Part shown: positions 17,932-27,589 of the stretch, piece by piece
Layout: every line of letters begins with the position of its first letter
Position numbering within the stretch: the first letter of the stretch is position 1
Assembly: GCF_018598175.1 (NCBI RefSeq)
Contig: NZ_JAHESE010000001.1
Location: 248,001 to 312,000, forward strand
Source: Dawidia cretensis
GTDB lineage: Bacteria > Bacteroidota > Bacteroidia > Cytophagales > Cyclobacteriaceae
Reading direction: 5' to 3'
DNA length: 64,000 nucleotides
Translations under genes and position numbers: made by a program
The notes under the pieces: model-generated
What the model saw: only the letters and a program-made list of their open reading frames with translations
What the model was told of the DNA's origin: nothing
Database searches by the model: none

Positions 17932-20307
17932 TTACAACAACCGCAACGCCTCCTCCACACCAGCCGCCAGGGACGGGGCTTCACCGTTCGCAGCCGGTTC
18001 TTCCGGGGCCACGGCTATACGCAGCGCCCGCAGTCCGGTGGCACCGGGCAGGGCTTCCAGCTCCAGCATTTCCACCACGCCCACCATCAGGTTGCGTGCC
18101 CGCAGGTAGTGGAAGTACCGCTCGTATTCGTCCTCGATTTTTACCTGATTATATACAATAGCAATCTTGCCGGGTTGGGTCAGTCGCTCGCCGGTGTTTT
18201 TAATAAAAGCCTTGTCGATACGTTTCTTGACGATCTCGTAGCGAATATCATAGGCACCGTCCACATCGAACTGGTGTTCGTCGGCACGAAACCGGATCGA
18301 CAGAGGCTGGTCGTGTACAAGGATGAGTTGGGTGATGTCCAGCTGCGCTTTCAGCGTTGCTTTGAGCGACGTTATCTTTCGCGCGATATCCACCATCGTC
18401 AACAACTGCCACAGCCGAAAGTTTTGCAGGTTATAGGCGTCGAACGTTCGATCCTTCAACAGCGAGCTTCCGACATACAGCGTAAACTCCACGCCGTCGG
18501 TTCTATACTTCTCGAAGTAATGCGGAAACATCTTCTGCGCCTCGTCGTCGGCATCATCCAGACAGGCGCCGATAGTATGATTGATCTGCTGCAGGCTGTC
18601 TTCAAATGCCTGCCGGCGCGTATAAACCACGCCAAAGAACGGGTCCAGCTGCGACCGGTAGTGCTCGATGGCCTGTTGCAATGCCGCCTCGTGTTCAAAG
18701 CGGTGCAACAGCGGGTGGATCTCTTGTTTCAAAAAGTCCAAAACATCGCTTTCGTCGCTCGACACCAGTCCGCGGCCCAACCGCACAAAATGTTCCTCTA
18801 CCTTGACCAGCGCTGCATCCAACAACGGCAGGCTCATGTGCTCCTGAAACGTGCGCAGCAACGTTCCGGCCAGCACGAGGTTTTCCTGCAAGTCCCGCTG
18901 GATGGCGACATTCCGCTCGATCGATGAATTGCGCACGTCGGCCATACCGAACAGCGGGTATACATCTTTAAAAACAATCTCCTCCAGAACGGCTTTGTCG
19001 TTTGTACGGCGTTTGTTCATCAGGTTTACACCTGCCTCAAAGAATCGCCACTGAACCGTTGCATGAATAGCGGTACACTCTTCCTGTATTAATGCACGCA
19101 CCTCGGTCGACAGCTCCTCCTTCACGCGCTTCACCGCCGTGGTAAACATGGGCAGCACGTGCTCCATCTTGTGGGCGCTGACAGGATTCAGCTGGCCCGG
19201 CACCGGCGACACCAGCTCCAACATGCCGATCGTCTCTCCTTCGTCTACCAGCGGTGTGAGCAAAATATTCCGAACACCGTCTGCCAATAGGTTTTCTTCA
19301 ATAGGCGACCGGAACGGATACTCTTGTAAATTCTCTACGGTGATGTTACGCCGCTCGATCCAGCTGCGTTCATATACCGACCCCGACAGATGGGCGCCTT
19401 GCAAATCGCTGATGGTACCGAGCAACGTCTCCCACCGTTCCGTGGCAGGATAGCTAATCGCCAGGCGGTTGCTGGGATCCAGGTACGCAATGCTCATGCG
19501 GATGTCGGCCATGCCAAACAACGACTGCACTTTGTGCTCAATGCGACTAAAGCTCTCCGGTTGCATCAGCGCCTCACGCTCCAACAAATCATACTTGATC
19601 GACGACAGCATCTCTTGTTCGGTGACGTCGATCATACGCGTGATCAGAAAGCCTTGAAAAGTATAGTCCTCGGGCCGGAAGTATTGCAACCATAAATCGA
19701 CGTCATAGATCTTTTCGATCAGGAATTTGATAATGTTTTTGTCGATCGCCTTAGGCGCTGTATGCGGAATAACCTCGCAAAACTCGTGGTTTAGCTCCAC
19801 TTTGTATACCCGATCCAACCCTGTAACTTTATCTTTCAGGGTCACGATCACGGGCTTGGGATTGCTTGACAAGATGCGGCTGTCCTGATATTTTTCGAGT
19901 ATCATGAGGCAGGCCCGCAAAGTTTTCCCCAGTGTGACACGGCCACCAGGCACATTGGCCACCGCCTGCTCCTCAAAGTCTGTCAGGTCGATATGCGCGT
20001 TAAAGGCCGCTGTGCCATAAATGGCTTTAAAATTAAAGGGCTCGATAATCGCTACCAGGTCGGTGGAATTGGAGGCCAGCGGAATGGCCGCCGTCAGCAG
20101 GAAGTTGATAAATGGACGGTGCTTTTCTAATGTCGAATAGTCGTCAATGGGCTGCCGCAGCTCGGGGGCCTGGTCAATATAGGCCAGGAGCTGCGCCGCA
20201 AACGCTGGCACCTCGCCGCTGCGAATGCGCTCTTCCCAGTATTCCACCAGCAACCGCAAGCTCAATACGGTGTTAAACGGAAATGCACGGTGGTGGATGT
20301 TCGACAT
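17932..20307 (-). CDS. Large cytosolic GAF-domain protein, unknown signalling role
   Basis: A 791-residue soluble protein with no signal peptide, no membrane helix and no recognisable kinase, phosphatase or cyclase domain. A central GAF-like region (around 275-400) contains SIAYLDPSNRLAISYPAT and NILLTPLVDEGETIGMLELVSPVPG. Two copies of a LFGMAD(I/V)R motif lie near residues 260 and 450, each after a helical segment, which suggests an internal duplication. The C-terminal 200 residues are also helical and end in an Ala/Glu-rich tail. It could act as an intracellular ligand sensor or scaffold. Divergent from the lipoprotein gene at 20509. Confidence 0.7.
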   Translation of the reverse strand: MSNIHHRAFPFNTVLSLRLLVEYWEERIRSGEVPAFAAQLLAYIDQAPELRQPIDDYSTLEKHRPFINFLLTAAIPLASNSTDLVAIIEPFNFKAIYGTAAFNAHIDLTDFEEQAVANVPGGRVTLGKTLRACLMILEKYQDSRILSSNPKPVIVTLKDKVTGLDRVYKVELNHEFCEVIPHTAPKAIDKNIIKFLIEKIYDVDLWLQYFRPEDYTFQGFLITRMIDVTEQEMLSSIKYDLLEREALMQPESFSRIEHKVQSLFGMADIRMSIAYLDPSNRLAISYPATERWETLLGTISDLQGAHLSGSVYERSWIERRNITVENLQEYPFRSPIEENLLADGVRNILLTPLVDEGETIGMLELVSPVPGQLNPVSAHKMEHVLPMFTTAVKRVKEELSTEVRALIQEECTAIHATVQWRFFEAGVNLMNKRRTNDKAVLEEIVFKDVYPLFGMADVRNSSIERNVAIQRDLQENLVLAGTLLRTFQEHMSLPLLDAALVKVEEHFVRLGRGLVSSDESDVLDFLKQEIHPLLHRFEHEAALQQAIEHYRSQLDPFFGVVYTRRQAFEDSLQQINHTIGACLDDADDEAQKMFPHYFEKYRTDGVEFTLYVGSSLLKDRTFDAYNLQNFRLWQLLTMVDIARKITSLKATLKAQLDITQLILVHDQPLSIRFRADEHQFDVDGAYDIRYEIVKKRIDKAFIKNTGERLTQPGKIAIVYNQVKIEDEYERYFHYLRARNLMVGVVEMLELEALPGATGLRALRIAVAPEEPAANGEAPSLAAGVEEALRLL

Positions 20308-20439
20308 AAAGACAGGTTTCGCTGGTAATACGCGACAGCGTGTTCAGGGTTCTAAAAAAGAGACGGAAAACGCGATCGGTCTATTGTGAAATGTACGTGA
20401 AATGACACTTATACGCTATCGAAAAAGTTCTCAAAACCT

Positions 20440-20447
20440 TATTTTTG
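20440..20447 (+). promoter_or_regulatory. -7 promoter element upstream of lipoprotein gene 20509
   Basis: TATTTTTG matches TAnnTTTG exactly and lies 61 nt upstream of the ATG. No well-placed TTTG -33 element. Confidence 0.5.
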
Positions 20448-20508
20448 AGGCCGTTGCAACCTAAAAGTGCGTGAGTGTGTCTATAGAGTACAACGCGGGA
20501 AAAAGACT

Positions 20509-21228
20509 ATGAAGTCGTCAAGAATTTTAATTATCTGGGTGGGCATGCTGCTGGCAGCATGCGGCGTGGTGGGAGAGCCTGCTGTGGCAGACAGTGGGCT
20601 GCTGATTTCTTCCTTCTTATTTGATTTCAGTAAAGAGCAATACGACTGGCAGGCAGACTTTGCCGACTACCCCATCGATTCTGCCGAAGCCGCCTCCTAT
20701 CTGCTCAGCGCAAATTACACGGCCCGCCCCGAAAACCTGGGAAACGGTGTCAGCGCCATGATGCTGACCGGCAACAACGAGGGCGAGAAGCTTTTTATGT
20801 ATATGAAAAAGAAGATCACCGGGTTGGTACCCGATGTGAACTACACCGTGATCTTCGAAATTGAGCTCGCCTCCGAGCTTCCGGCAAAAGGATTGGGAAG
20901 AGAAGTATTGTTAAAAGCCGGCGCCACATACTCCGAGCCCAAAACGATGATCGAAAATGGCAACTACGTGCTCAACGTCGACAAGGGCGAAAGCTTTAAC
21001 CGCGGAGAGGACATGGTCCCGCTTGGCAACATCGGTACCACAGAAGGCACAAAAGACTTTCAACTCATCACTCGCTCAAATGGGGAAACACCCGGTCCCT
21101 TCATTGCCAAGAGCAATAGCAAAGGGGAAATGTGGCTCATGGTAGGAACAGAAACAGCCTTCCACGGCATCACGACGGTATACTATAGCAAAGTGAACGT
21201 TGTCCTCAGCAGCAGCAACCAGCAGTAA
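20509..21228 (+). CDS. Lipoprotein of unknown function
   Basis: A 239-residue protein with a lipobox (LLAAC) after a short signal (MKSSRILIIWVGMLL). The mature part is probably a beta-sandwich: alternating short strands such as LVPDVNYTVIFEIELAS and GEMWLMVGTETAFHGITTVYYSKVNVVLSS. The open frame begins earlier (20467), but the ATG at 20509 starts the signal. No enzyme motif is visible. It may be a surface or periplasmic binding protein. It stands alone between the GAF gene and proC. Confidence 0.8.
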   Translation: MKSSRILIIWVGMLLAACGVVGEPAVADSGLLISSFLFDFSKEQYDWQADFADYPIDSAEAASYLLSANYTARPENLGNGVSAMMLTGNNEGEKLFMYMKKKITGLVPDVNYTVIFEIELASELPAKGLGREVLLKAGATYSEPKTMIENGNYVLNVDKGESFNRGEDMVPLGNIGTTEGTKDFQLITRSNGETPGPFIAKSNSKGEMWLMVGTETAFHGITTVYYSKVNVVLSSSNQQ

Positions 21229-21343
21229 GCAAAGGCTGCACGATCTATACTACCGAACAAAAGTAAGCCCCATGTACTACATAGTTGTGATTAAATTTCA
21301 TACCGGGTGCTGAGAAGTCTCCGAAAGTATTTTAATTTTCACG

Positions 21344-22141
21344 ATGAAGCATTCAAAAATAGCCATCATCGGAGGTGGAAATCTGGGCGCGGCCATTGCC
21401 GAAGGTTTGCTGAAAAGTAAGTTCATCACGCCAGGCCACCTGACGGTTACACGCCGGAACATTGACGCCTTAAGTGCCCTGGCCCGGCAAGGTGTTCACA
21501 CCACCAGCGACAACAAAAAAGCCATACACGACAGCGACGTAATTATCGTGGCGGTAAAGCCCTATAACGTCCGCGAGATTCTCGATAGTCTGAAGGAGAG
21601 CTTCGACCCCGCACGCCACATCGTCATCAGCGTAGTGACGGGCGTATTCCTGAAAGACCTGCAAGGCATTCTAACAGCCGGCGTGCCCATCTTCCGCGCC
21701 ATGCCCAATACCGCCATTGCCATTCAGGAGTCTGTCACCTGCCTGTGCCATCAGGGTGCCACGGCTGAACAAGTATCGTATGTCACGGAGCTGTTTGACC
21801 AGTTGGGCATCACCATCAGCATCGACGAGAAGCTGATGGACGCCGCGACAGTACTGGGTGCATGCGGCATAGCCTTTGCGCTGCGCTTCATTCGTGCATC
21901 GACACAAGGCGGTATCGAAATTGGCTTTGATGCCAGGACCGCCAATCTCATCGCCGCGCAGACTGTCAAGGGCGCGGCCGAATTACTGCTCAAGCTCAAC
22001 CGTCACCCCGAGGAGGAGATCGACAAGGTAACAACACCCAAAGGCTGTACCATCGTGGGCCTGAACGAAATGGAGCACCAGGGCTTCAGCTCGTCGCTCA
22101 TCAAAGGTATTGGCGCGTCGTACGATAAGATCGTAAAATAA
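21344..22141 (+). CDS. proC: Pyrroline-5-carboxylate reductase
   Basis: ProC catalyses the last step of proline synthesis (P5C + NAD(P)H to proline) in the cytosol. The Rossmann fingerprint IAIIGGGNLGAAIAEGLL is at the N-terminus. The family signature near the C-terminus reads TPKGCTIVGLNEMEHQGFSSSLIKGIGASYDK; it normally has TPGGxT, so the second residue of that Gly pair is Lys-Gly here. The length of 265 residues is usual. Single gene. Confidence 0.93.
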   Translation: MKHSKIAIIGGGNLGAAIAEGLLKSKFITPGHLTVTRRNIDALSALARQGVHTTSDNKKAIHDSDVIIVAVKPYNVREILDSLKESFDPARHIVISVVTGVFLKDLQGILTAGVPIFRAMPNTAIAIQESVTCLCHQGATAEQVSYVTELFDQLGITISIDEKLMDAATVLGACGIAFALRFIRASTQGGIEIGFDARTANLIAAQTVKGAAELLLKLNRHPEEEIDKVTTPKGCTIVGLNEMEHQGFSSSLIKGIGASYDKIVK

Positions 22142-22162
22142 TCAGGAAGGTCTGCGGCTGGT

Positions 22163-22621
22163 CTAGAACCTGACGCGGACCTCGTCTTTGTACTTGACAG
22201 GCACCCGTAGCGGGAAGCCATGGTAGTTTACCTTGAGCACGCCCTCGTACCGTACTTCAAACTTCTTTCCTCCCAGCACGCTGAAGATCGTATCCAGGAA
22301 GCCGAGCTCCTGCATGGCCAGCTTTACCTCCAGAGGCACGGTAAACTCACCCTTGGCGGGAATGATGGTGTTCAGCTCCTGGTCAACCGTACCGGCCTTC
22401 TTGCCGTCGACAAAAATCTCGACGTTAATGCGCTTCAGCTTACCGTGCTGCGGGTTGGGGTTGAAAAAAATGGCCTGTGCTTTCAGCATGGGGGCCGTGG
22501 TACCATCGACCACCACGTCTTTAATTTGTCGCAAAACAATGTCTTCCTTCGGTGTTTTACACGACGACGCCAGCACCACCAACAGACCGACTACCAGGAA
22601 TTTTAACGTAGCTTTATACAT
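22163..22621 (-). CDS. LEA type 2 (LEA14-like) lipoprotein
   Basis: A 152-residue lipoprotein (lipobox ASSC near residue 21). The mature part fits the LEA14/WHy domain: FFNPNPQHGKLKRINVEIFVDGKKAG, then IPAKGEFTVPLEVKLAMQEL and a VPVKYKDEVRVRF end. These form immunoglobulin-like beta folds of uncertain function in bacteria, probably in the periplasm or at the outer membrane. It converges on proC with 21 nt between them. Confidence 0.82.
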   Translation of the reverse strand: MYKATLKFLVVGLLVVLASSCKTPKEDIVLRQIKDVVVDGTTAPMLKAQAIFFNPNPQHGKLKRINVEIFVDGKKAGTVDQELNTIIPAKGEFTVPLEVKLAMQELGFLDTIFSVLGGKKFEVRYEGVLKVNYHGFPLRVPVKYKDEVRVRF

Positions 22622-22927
22622 AGTAAACAGATTCGTAACACACTACTTGTAGCAAGGATCGAACCATATCGGGCTGTTTACCGTTAAAAGGTGTGTAGGG
22701 GCTTCCCCAGCCTGACGATTTACCGTTGCAATCAGTTGTTGCTAATAATTGATTCCGCCGACCCTTCCATGTTTAAATGACCATGATCCGGGCAAGCACA
22801 GCGATATTTTTTGAATATAGCGGCCACAAATATGCAGGAATTGGCTGAATTGCTGATATTTAGATGTCAAAATAACAACGTGGGGCATTTTTTTTGACTC
22901 CTACACCCCAACTAAAACAAGCTCACC
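22622..22927. other. 306-bp divergent intergenic region between LEA14-like gene and rnr
   Basis: No gene is supported here. It contains a short direct repeat (TTTACCGTT at two places about 50 bp apart) and AT-rich stretches near 22805-22870, where promoters for both genes probably lie. On the minus strand a CATATTTG box near 22830 is one base off the -7 consensus. Confidence 0.4.
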
Positions 22928-25207
22928 ATGAGCAAAAAGACAAAAAACGAAAAGACCAAAGCTCCGAAAGGAACGAAAACTCCAAAAGGGACCAAAAAAC
23001 CGAAAGGCAAAGACCTTAAGAAATTCTTTCAACAGGCCATCCTCGAGATGCTCGACCATGCGGACGGAAGAGGCTACAGCATAAAACAAATTCTGAAAAA
23101 GCTGGACCTCAAAAAACGCGACGATGTCAAACTGGCCACGTTCACCATCTATCAACTCGAAGACGACGATCAGATAAAACCGCTCAAGAACGGTAGCTTT
23201 GTCAGCAACCGTAAAATAGAAGAGCTCACCGGCATTGTTGACCACGTCAGCTCACGCTTTGGCTATATCCGCCTGGGCGAAGGCAAAGAAGACATCTTTG
23301 TGAAGGGCAAAGACCTCGCCGGTGCCGTCGACGGCGACACCGTAAAGATCACGCTGTTGTCTACACGCCACGGCGATCACCAGGAAGGAAGAGTAACGGA
23401 AGTCCTACGCCGTAGCCGTACCCGCTTCGCGGGCAAGATCGAGATCTCGAAAAGCTTCGCCTTCGTCGTACCCGACTATCGCAAGATGCACCAGGACTTC
23501 TTCGTTTACCCGGAGAACGTCAACGGTGCCCGTGGTGGCGACAAGGTAATCGTAGAGGTCACCTCGTGGGCAACCGATGACCGCAAGCCCGAAGCCAAAG
23601 TCATCGAAGTACTCGGTCGTGCAGGCGAGAACGAAGCCGAGATCCACTCCATCATGGCGGAATTCGGACTGCCATTCCGCTTCCCGCAAGAAGTAGACGA
23701 TGAGTCGAAAAAGGTTAAAGAAGGCATTACCAAAGAAGAAGTCAAAAAGCGCTGGGACTTCCGCGAAGTCACGACGTTTACCATCGACCCCGTTGACGCC
23801 AAAGACTTTGACGATGCGCTCTCGTTCCAAACGCTGCCCAACGGCAACTATGAGATTGGCATTCACATTGCCGACGTGACACACTACGTAAAACCCAACA
23901 CCGAGCTGGAAAAAGAAGCGTATGAGCGAGCCACCTCGGTATACCTGGTAGACCGTACCATCCCGATGTTGCCCGAACGTATATCCAACGAGTTGTGCTC
24001 GTTGCGGCCGCATGAGGACAAACTTACCTTCTCGGCCGTCTTTGAATTGGACGCCTCGGGTAAGATCAAAAAAGAGTGGTTCGGACGTACTGTTATCCAC
24101 TCCGACATGCGCTTTAGCTACGAAGAAGCACAAGAGATCCTGGAGCGTGGCACAGGCACCCTGGCCGAAGAGCTGAAGATCCTGAACGACATGGCCAAGA
24201 AGCTGCGCAAGCAACGCTTTGCCAAAGGCGCCGTGAACTTTGAGACGACAGAAGTGAAGTTCAAGCTCGATGAAAAGGGCAAGCCGCTCGCGGTTATTCC
24301 GAAGGTGCGCAAAGATGCTCACAAGCTCATCGAAGAATTTATGCTGCTGGCCAACAAACGTGTGGCCACCTACATCTACGATATGAAAAAGGGTAAGGAG
24401 AAAAATACGTATGTATACCGTATCCACGACTCGCCCGATCCGGAAAAGGTGCAAGACTTTGCTGTATTTGCCAAACAATTTGGACACAACATCAACATCG
24501 ATGATGCGTCCATCAGCCAGTCGCTGAACAAGCTGATGACCTCCATTGAAGGCAAGCCCGAACAAAATATACTGGAACAGCTTGCCATTCGCACCATGGC
24601 AAAAGCCAAGTATTCGACAGAAGCCAAAGGACACTTCGGCCTGGCATTTGATCACTATTCGCACTTCACGTCGCCGATCCGCCGCTATCCCGACATGATG
24701 GCGCATCGCCTGCTGCAGCACTACCTGGACGAGGGCAAGTCTGCAAACAAGGCCGAGTATGAAGAAAAGTGCGTGCACTCCTCCGAACGTGAAAAGCGTG
24801 CTGCCGATGCCGAACGGGCGTCGATCAAATACAAGCAAGTAGAGTTCATGGCCAACGCCGAGAACCGCGCGTATGAAGGCCTGATCTCGGGCGTGACCGA
24901 GTGGGGTCTATACGTCGAGATCGTCGAAACGAAATGCGAAGGCATGATCCGGTTGGCCGATCTTTCAGACGACTTCTACGAGTTTGACCAGCGCAGCTAC
25001 CGCGTGATCGGCCGCAAGACAAAGAAGGTCTATACATTGGGCGATAAGATAAAGGTGAAGGTGAAAAAGACCGACATCGATAAGCGCCTGATCGATCTGG
25101 TCTTCGCCGACAGCAAACTGGAAAAAGGCCAGCGAGACGAGAAAGTCGAGCGAAGTGGAAGAGGCGGGAGACCCAGGAAAGGCCGCAAAAAAAGTTTTGA
25201 AGATTAA
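22928..25207 (+). CDS. rnr: Ribonuclease R
   Basis: A 759-residue 3'-5' exoribonuclease of the RNase II/R family. Order: a Lys/Thr/Pro-rich N-terminus (about 30 residues), a winged-helix segment (DGRGYSIKQILKKLDL), cold-shock-like OB folds, the RNB catalytic domain with four acidic residues in TIDPVDAKDFDDAL, and a C-terminal S1 domain followed by a basic tail (RGGRPRKGRKKSFED). The basic tails suit RNase R's ability to unwind structured RNA. It ends in a classical terminator at 25229. A long antisense open frame inside it is not believed to be a gene. Confidence 0.96.
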   Translation: MSKKTKNEKTKAPKGTKTPKGTKKPKGKDLKKFFQQAILEMLDHADGRGYSIKQILKKLDLKKRDDVKLATFTIYQLEDDDQIKPLKNGSFVSNRKIEELTGIVDHVSSRFGYIRLGEGKEDIFVKGKDLAGAVDGDTVKITLLSTRHGDHQEGRVTEVLRRSRTRFAGKIEISKSFAFVVPDYRKMHQDFFVYPENVNGARGGDKVIVEVTSWATDDRKPEAKVIEVLGRAGENEAEIHSIMAEFGLPFRFPQEVDDESKKVKEGITKEEVKKRWDFREVTTFTIDPVDAKDFDDALSFQTLPNGNYEIGIHIADVTHYVKPNTELEKEAYERATSVYLVDRTIPMLPERISNELCSLRPHEDKLTFSAVFELDASGKIKKEWFGRTVIHSDMRFSYEEAQEILERGTGTLAEELKILNDMAKKLRKQRFAKGAVNFETTEVKFKLDEKGKPLAVIPKVRKDAHKLIEEFMLLANKRVATYIYDMKKGKEKNTYVYRIHDSPDPEKVQDFAVFAKQFGHNINIDDASISQSLNKLMTSIEGKPEQNILEQLAIRTMAKAKYSTEAKGHFGLAFDHYSHFTSPIRRYPDMMAHRLLQHYLDEGKSANKAEYEEKCVHSSEREKRAADAERASIKYKQVEFMANAENRAYEGLISGVTEWGLYVEIVETKCEGMIRLADLSDDFYEFDQRSYRVIGRKTKKVYTLGDKIKVKVKKTDIDKRLIDLVFADSKLEKGQRDEKVERSGRGGRPRKGRKKSFED

Positions 25208-25228
25208 CGCATAATTTGCTCTCTTAGC

Positions 25229-25260
25229 AGCCTGGTAGCAACCCTACCAGGCTTTTTTTA
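25229..25260 (+). terminator. Rho-independent terminator of rnr
   Basis: Perfect 10-bp stem AGCCTGGTAG / CTACCAGGCT with a CAACC loop, followed by seven T. It ends just upstream of the polyprenyl synthase gene, so that gene needs its own promoter or read-through. Confidence 0.9.
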
Positions 25261-25271
25261 TACGCATACAC

Positions 25272-26249
25272 ATGGAGCAACAGGTAAAATCGTACTTGGC
25301 ATTGGTTGAAAAGGAAATCGCCCGTCACAAATACGGCCGGCAACCCGACTCCCTGTACGAACCCATCCGGTACCTGATGAGCCTGGGCGGCAAGCGCCTG
25401 CGCCCCATGCTTACACTGCTATCCTACTCCCTGTATAGAAGCGACGTCAAAAGCATTCTCCCCTATGCCGCCGCGGTAGAAGTATTTCACAACTTCACCC
25501 TTATGCACGACGACATCATGGACAAGGCACCCCTGCGCCGCGGCCAAGCCACCGTACACGAAAAGTGGAGTACCAACACCGCTATACTTTCAGGCGACGT
25601 CATGCTCATAAAAGCATACGAAATGTTTATGGGCCTGGAACCTGCCACGCTCAAGACCGTGCTCAAGTCGTTTAACCAATGCGCCGCCGAAGTATGCGAA
25701 GGCCAGCAATGGGACATGGAGTTTGAGACCAGCCCTACCGTGACGGAGGCATCCTATATTCAGATGATCCGGCTCAAGACTGCCGTACTGCTCGGCTTCA
25801 GCTTAGAGCTTGGCGCCATCCTGGCCGGCGCACCCCAACAAGACCGCAAAGCCTTACGTGAATTCGGCACAAGCATCGGCATCGGCTTTCAATTAAAAGA
25901 CGACTTGCTCGATGCGTACGCCGACCCGAAGAAATTCGGCAAGCAGGTAGGGGGTGACATCATTGCCAACAAAAAAACCTTCCTGCTTATCAAAGCGATT
26001 GAACAGGCCAAAGGCAAACAGAAAAAAGAGCTACAGATCTGGATGGAAGCCACGCGGTTCAGCAAAAAAGAAAAAGTCGCCGCTGTCAAAGCCATCTACG
26101 ACGACCTCTCCATCCCGACACTTACCACAAAGAAAATCAACAGCTTCTTCGCCAAAGGCTTCAACCAATTAGAAAAGCTCTCCTTGCCTGCCACAGCCAA
26201 AGACACACTACGCGGATACACGCAGGCACTGATTGAACGGCAGTCGTAA
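25272..26249 (+). CDS. Trans-polyprenyl diphosphate synthase
   Basis: A 325-residue all-helical prenyltransferase. First Asp-rich motif is in LMHDDIMDKAPLRRG, with GGKRLRPML upstream for IPP binding; the second is in FQLKDDLLDAYADPKKFGK, followed by GGDIIANKKTFL. It condenses isopentenyl diphosphate with allylic diphosphates to make polyprenyl chains for quinones or carotenoids. Chain length cannot be fixed from sequence alone. It starts 11 nt after the rnr terminator. ispH (44815) would feed it with precursors. Confidence 0.92.
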   Translation: MEQQVKSYLALVEKEIARHKYGRQPDSLYEPIRYLMSLGGKRLRPMLTLLSYSLYRSDVKSILPYAAAVEVFHNFTLMHDDIMDKAPLRRGQATVHEKWSTNTAILSGDVMLIKAYEMFMGLEPATLKTVLKSFNQCAAEVCEGQQWDMEFETSPTVTEASYIQMIRLKTAVLLGFSLELGAILAGAPQQDRKALREFGTSIGIGFQLKDDLLDAYADPKKFGKQVGGDIIANKKTFLLIKAIEQAKGKQKKELQIWMEATRFSKKEKVAAVKAIYDDLSIPTLTTKKINSFFAKGFNQLEKLSLPATAKDTLRGYTQALIERQS

Positions 26250-26359
26250 GTCATAACACACACGCGCACAACGGCCGTTGCGTGCAATAAATTATGCAAG
26301 TGGTCTTCGTTGCTACGAGGCATCCCTGTATCTTTCTAAGCCCGTAAAATTAACCGTCT

Positions 26360-27568
26360 ATGAAGTCAACTGTCTTTGTAAAACTCTCCGCCATGATGCT
26401 CCTGGAGTATTTTGTGTGGGGTGCGTGGTACGTTACAATGGGAACGTACATGTCTGAAATCCTGCATGCCTCCGGCGTACAAATTGGGGCCGCGTATAGC
26501 GCGCTCGCGATCGCCACTATGATCTCACCATTCTTTATCGGCATGGTGGCAGACCGGTACTTTGCCGCACAACGTATCCTTGGCGTATTACACCTCCTCG
26601 GCGCCGTGTTGTTGTTCTTCGCCACGAAGATCACCGACAACACTGCGTTCTATTGGATCATTCTCTTCTACTCACTGCTTTACACCCCCACCATCGCCCT
26701 GTCTAATAGCATCGCGTTCCGGCAAATGACTGATCCTGGTCGGCAGTTCCCCTGGATCCGCGTATTCGGAACGGTGGGTTGGATCATTGCCGGCTTGCTG
26801 ATTGGATACCTGGCATTGGAGAAATCGGCCGCCAAGCTGCCGCTCACTTTCCAGATGGCCGCGGCCGCATCCGCGCTGCTCGGCGTCATCAGCTTTATAC
26901 TTCCCAATACACCCCCGAAAGGTAAATCGTCCGACGCTTCCGCATCCAGTGCGCTCGGCTCCGACGCGTTTGTGCTGTTCAAAGACAAATCATACTTCAT
27001 CTTCTTTATCGCCGCGATTTTGGTATGCATTCCTCTGTCGTTTTACTACGGCTTTGCTAACCTCTTCCTGAAAGACGTCGGCATGAACGAAGCCGCCGGC
27101 AAAATGATCCTGGGTCAAGTGTCCGAAGCAGTCTTCATTCTGGCGATACCCTTCCTGTTCAATAGCATCGGGGTAAAACGTATGTTGTTACTCGGCATGG
27201 CTGCTTGGATCCTGCGCTATATCTTCTTCGCCTACGGAAATGCCGACGCCAACCTCTGGATGCTCTACGCCGGCATTGTGCTCCATGGTATCTGCTACGA
27301 CTTTTTCTTTGTCACCGGCTATATGTATACCGAAAAGAAAGCAGGCGAAAAGATTAAGAATGCCGCACAAGGTCTCTTCACCTTTGCTACCTATGGTATT
27401 GGCATGTTCATCGGCACGTGGTTCTCCGGTTTTACAGTAGACCATTATACCGTAGAAACGCACGACTGGAAAAGCATCTGGTTCGTGCCGGCCTACATCG
27501 CCGTGGCCGTAGTCCTCTACTTTATATTCTTCTTCAAAGAAAAAAGCGAGATCAAGCAATCATCCTAA
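26360..27568 (+). CDS. MFS permease of the nucleoside:H+ symporter type
   Basis: A 402-residue, 12-helix permease. It starts MKSTVFVKLSAMMLLEYFVWGAWYVTMGTYM, which is the usual N-terminus of NupG/XapB-like symporters in Bacteroidota. The loop motif GMVADRYFAAQRILG and the RVFGTVGWIIAGLLIGYL helix also match. The substrate may be a nucleoside or a sugar derivative. The Gfo/Idh/MocA dehydrogenase follows 21 nt later, a frequent pairing suggesting uptake and oxidation of one substrate. Confidence 0.85.
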   Translation: MKSTVFVKLSAMMLLEYFVWGAWYVTMGTYMSEILHASGVQIGAAYSALAIATMISPFFIGMVADRYFAAQRILGVLHLLGAVLLFFATKITDNTAFYWIILFYSLLYTPTIALSNSIAFRQMTDPGRQFPWIRVFGTVGWIIAGLLIGYLALEKSAAKLPLTFQMAAAASALLGVISFILPNTPPKGKSSDASASSALGSDAFVLFKDKSYFIFFIAAILVCIPLSFYYGFANLFLKDVGMNEAAGKMILGQVSEAVFILAIPFLFNSIGVKRMLLLGMAAWILRYIFFAYGNADANLWMLYAGIVLHGICYDFFFVTGYMYTEKKAGEKIKNAAQGLFTFATYGIGMFIGTWFSGFTVDHYTVETHDWKSIWFVPAYIAVAVVLYFIFFFKEKSEIKQSS

Positions 27569-27589
27569 AACCAAAACATATACCGCACT

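Noticed and set aside
22640-22700. GGTTCGATCC on the minus strand, resembling a tRNA T-arm
   Set aside because: The surrounding bases do not form a T-stem, anticodon arm or acceptor stem.
23405-24838. 477-codon open frame on the minus strand inside rnr
   Set aside because: It lies wholly antisense to a clear RNase R gene, has no recognisable domain and reflects the codon composition of rnr.
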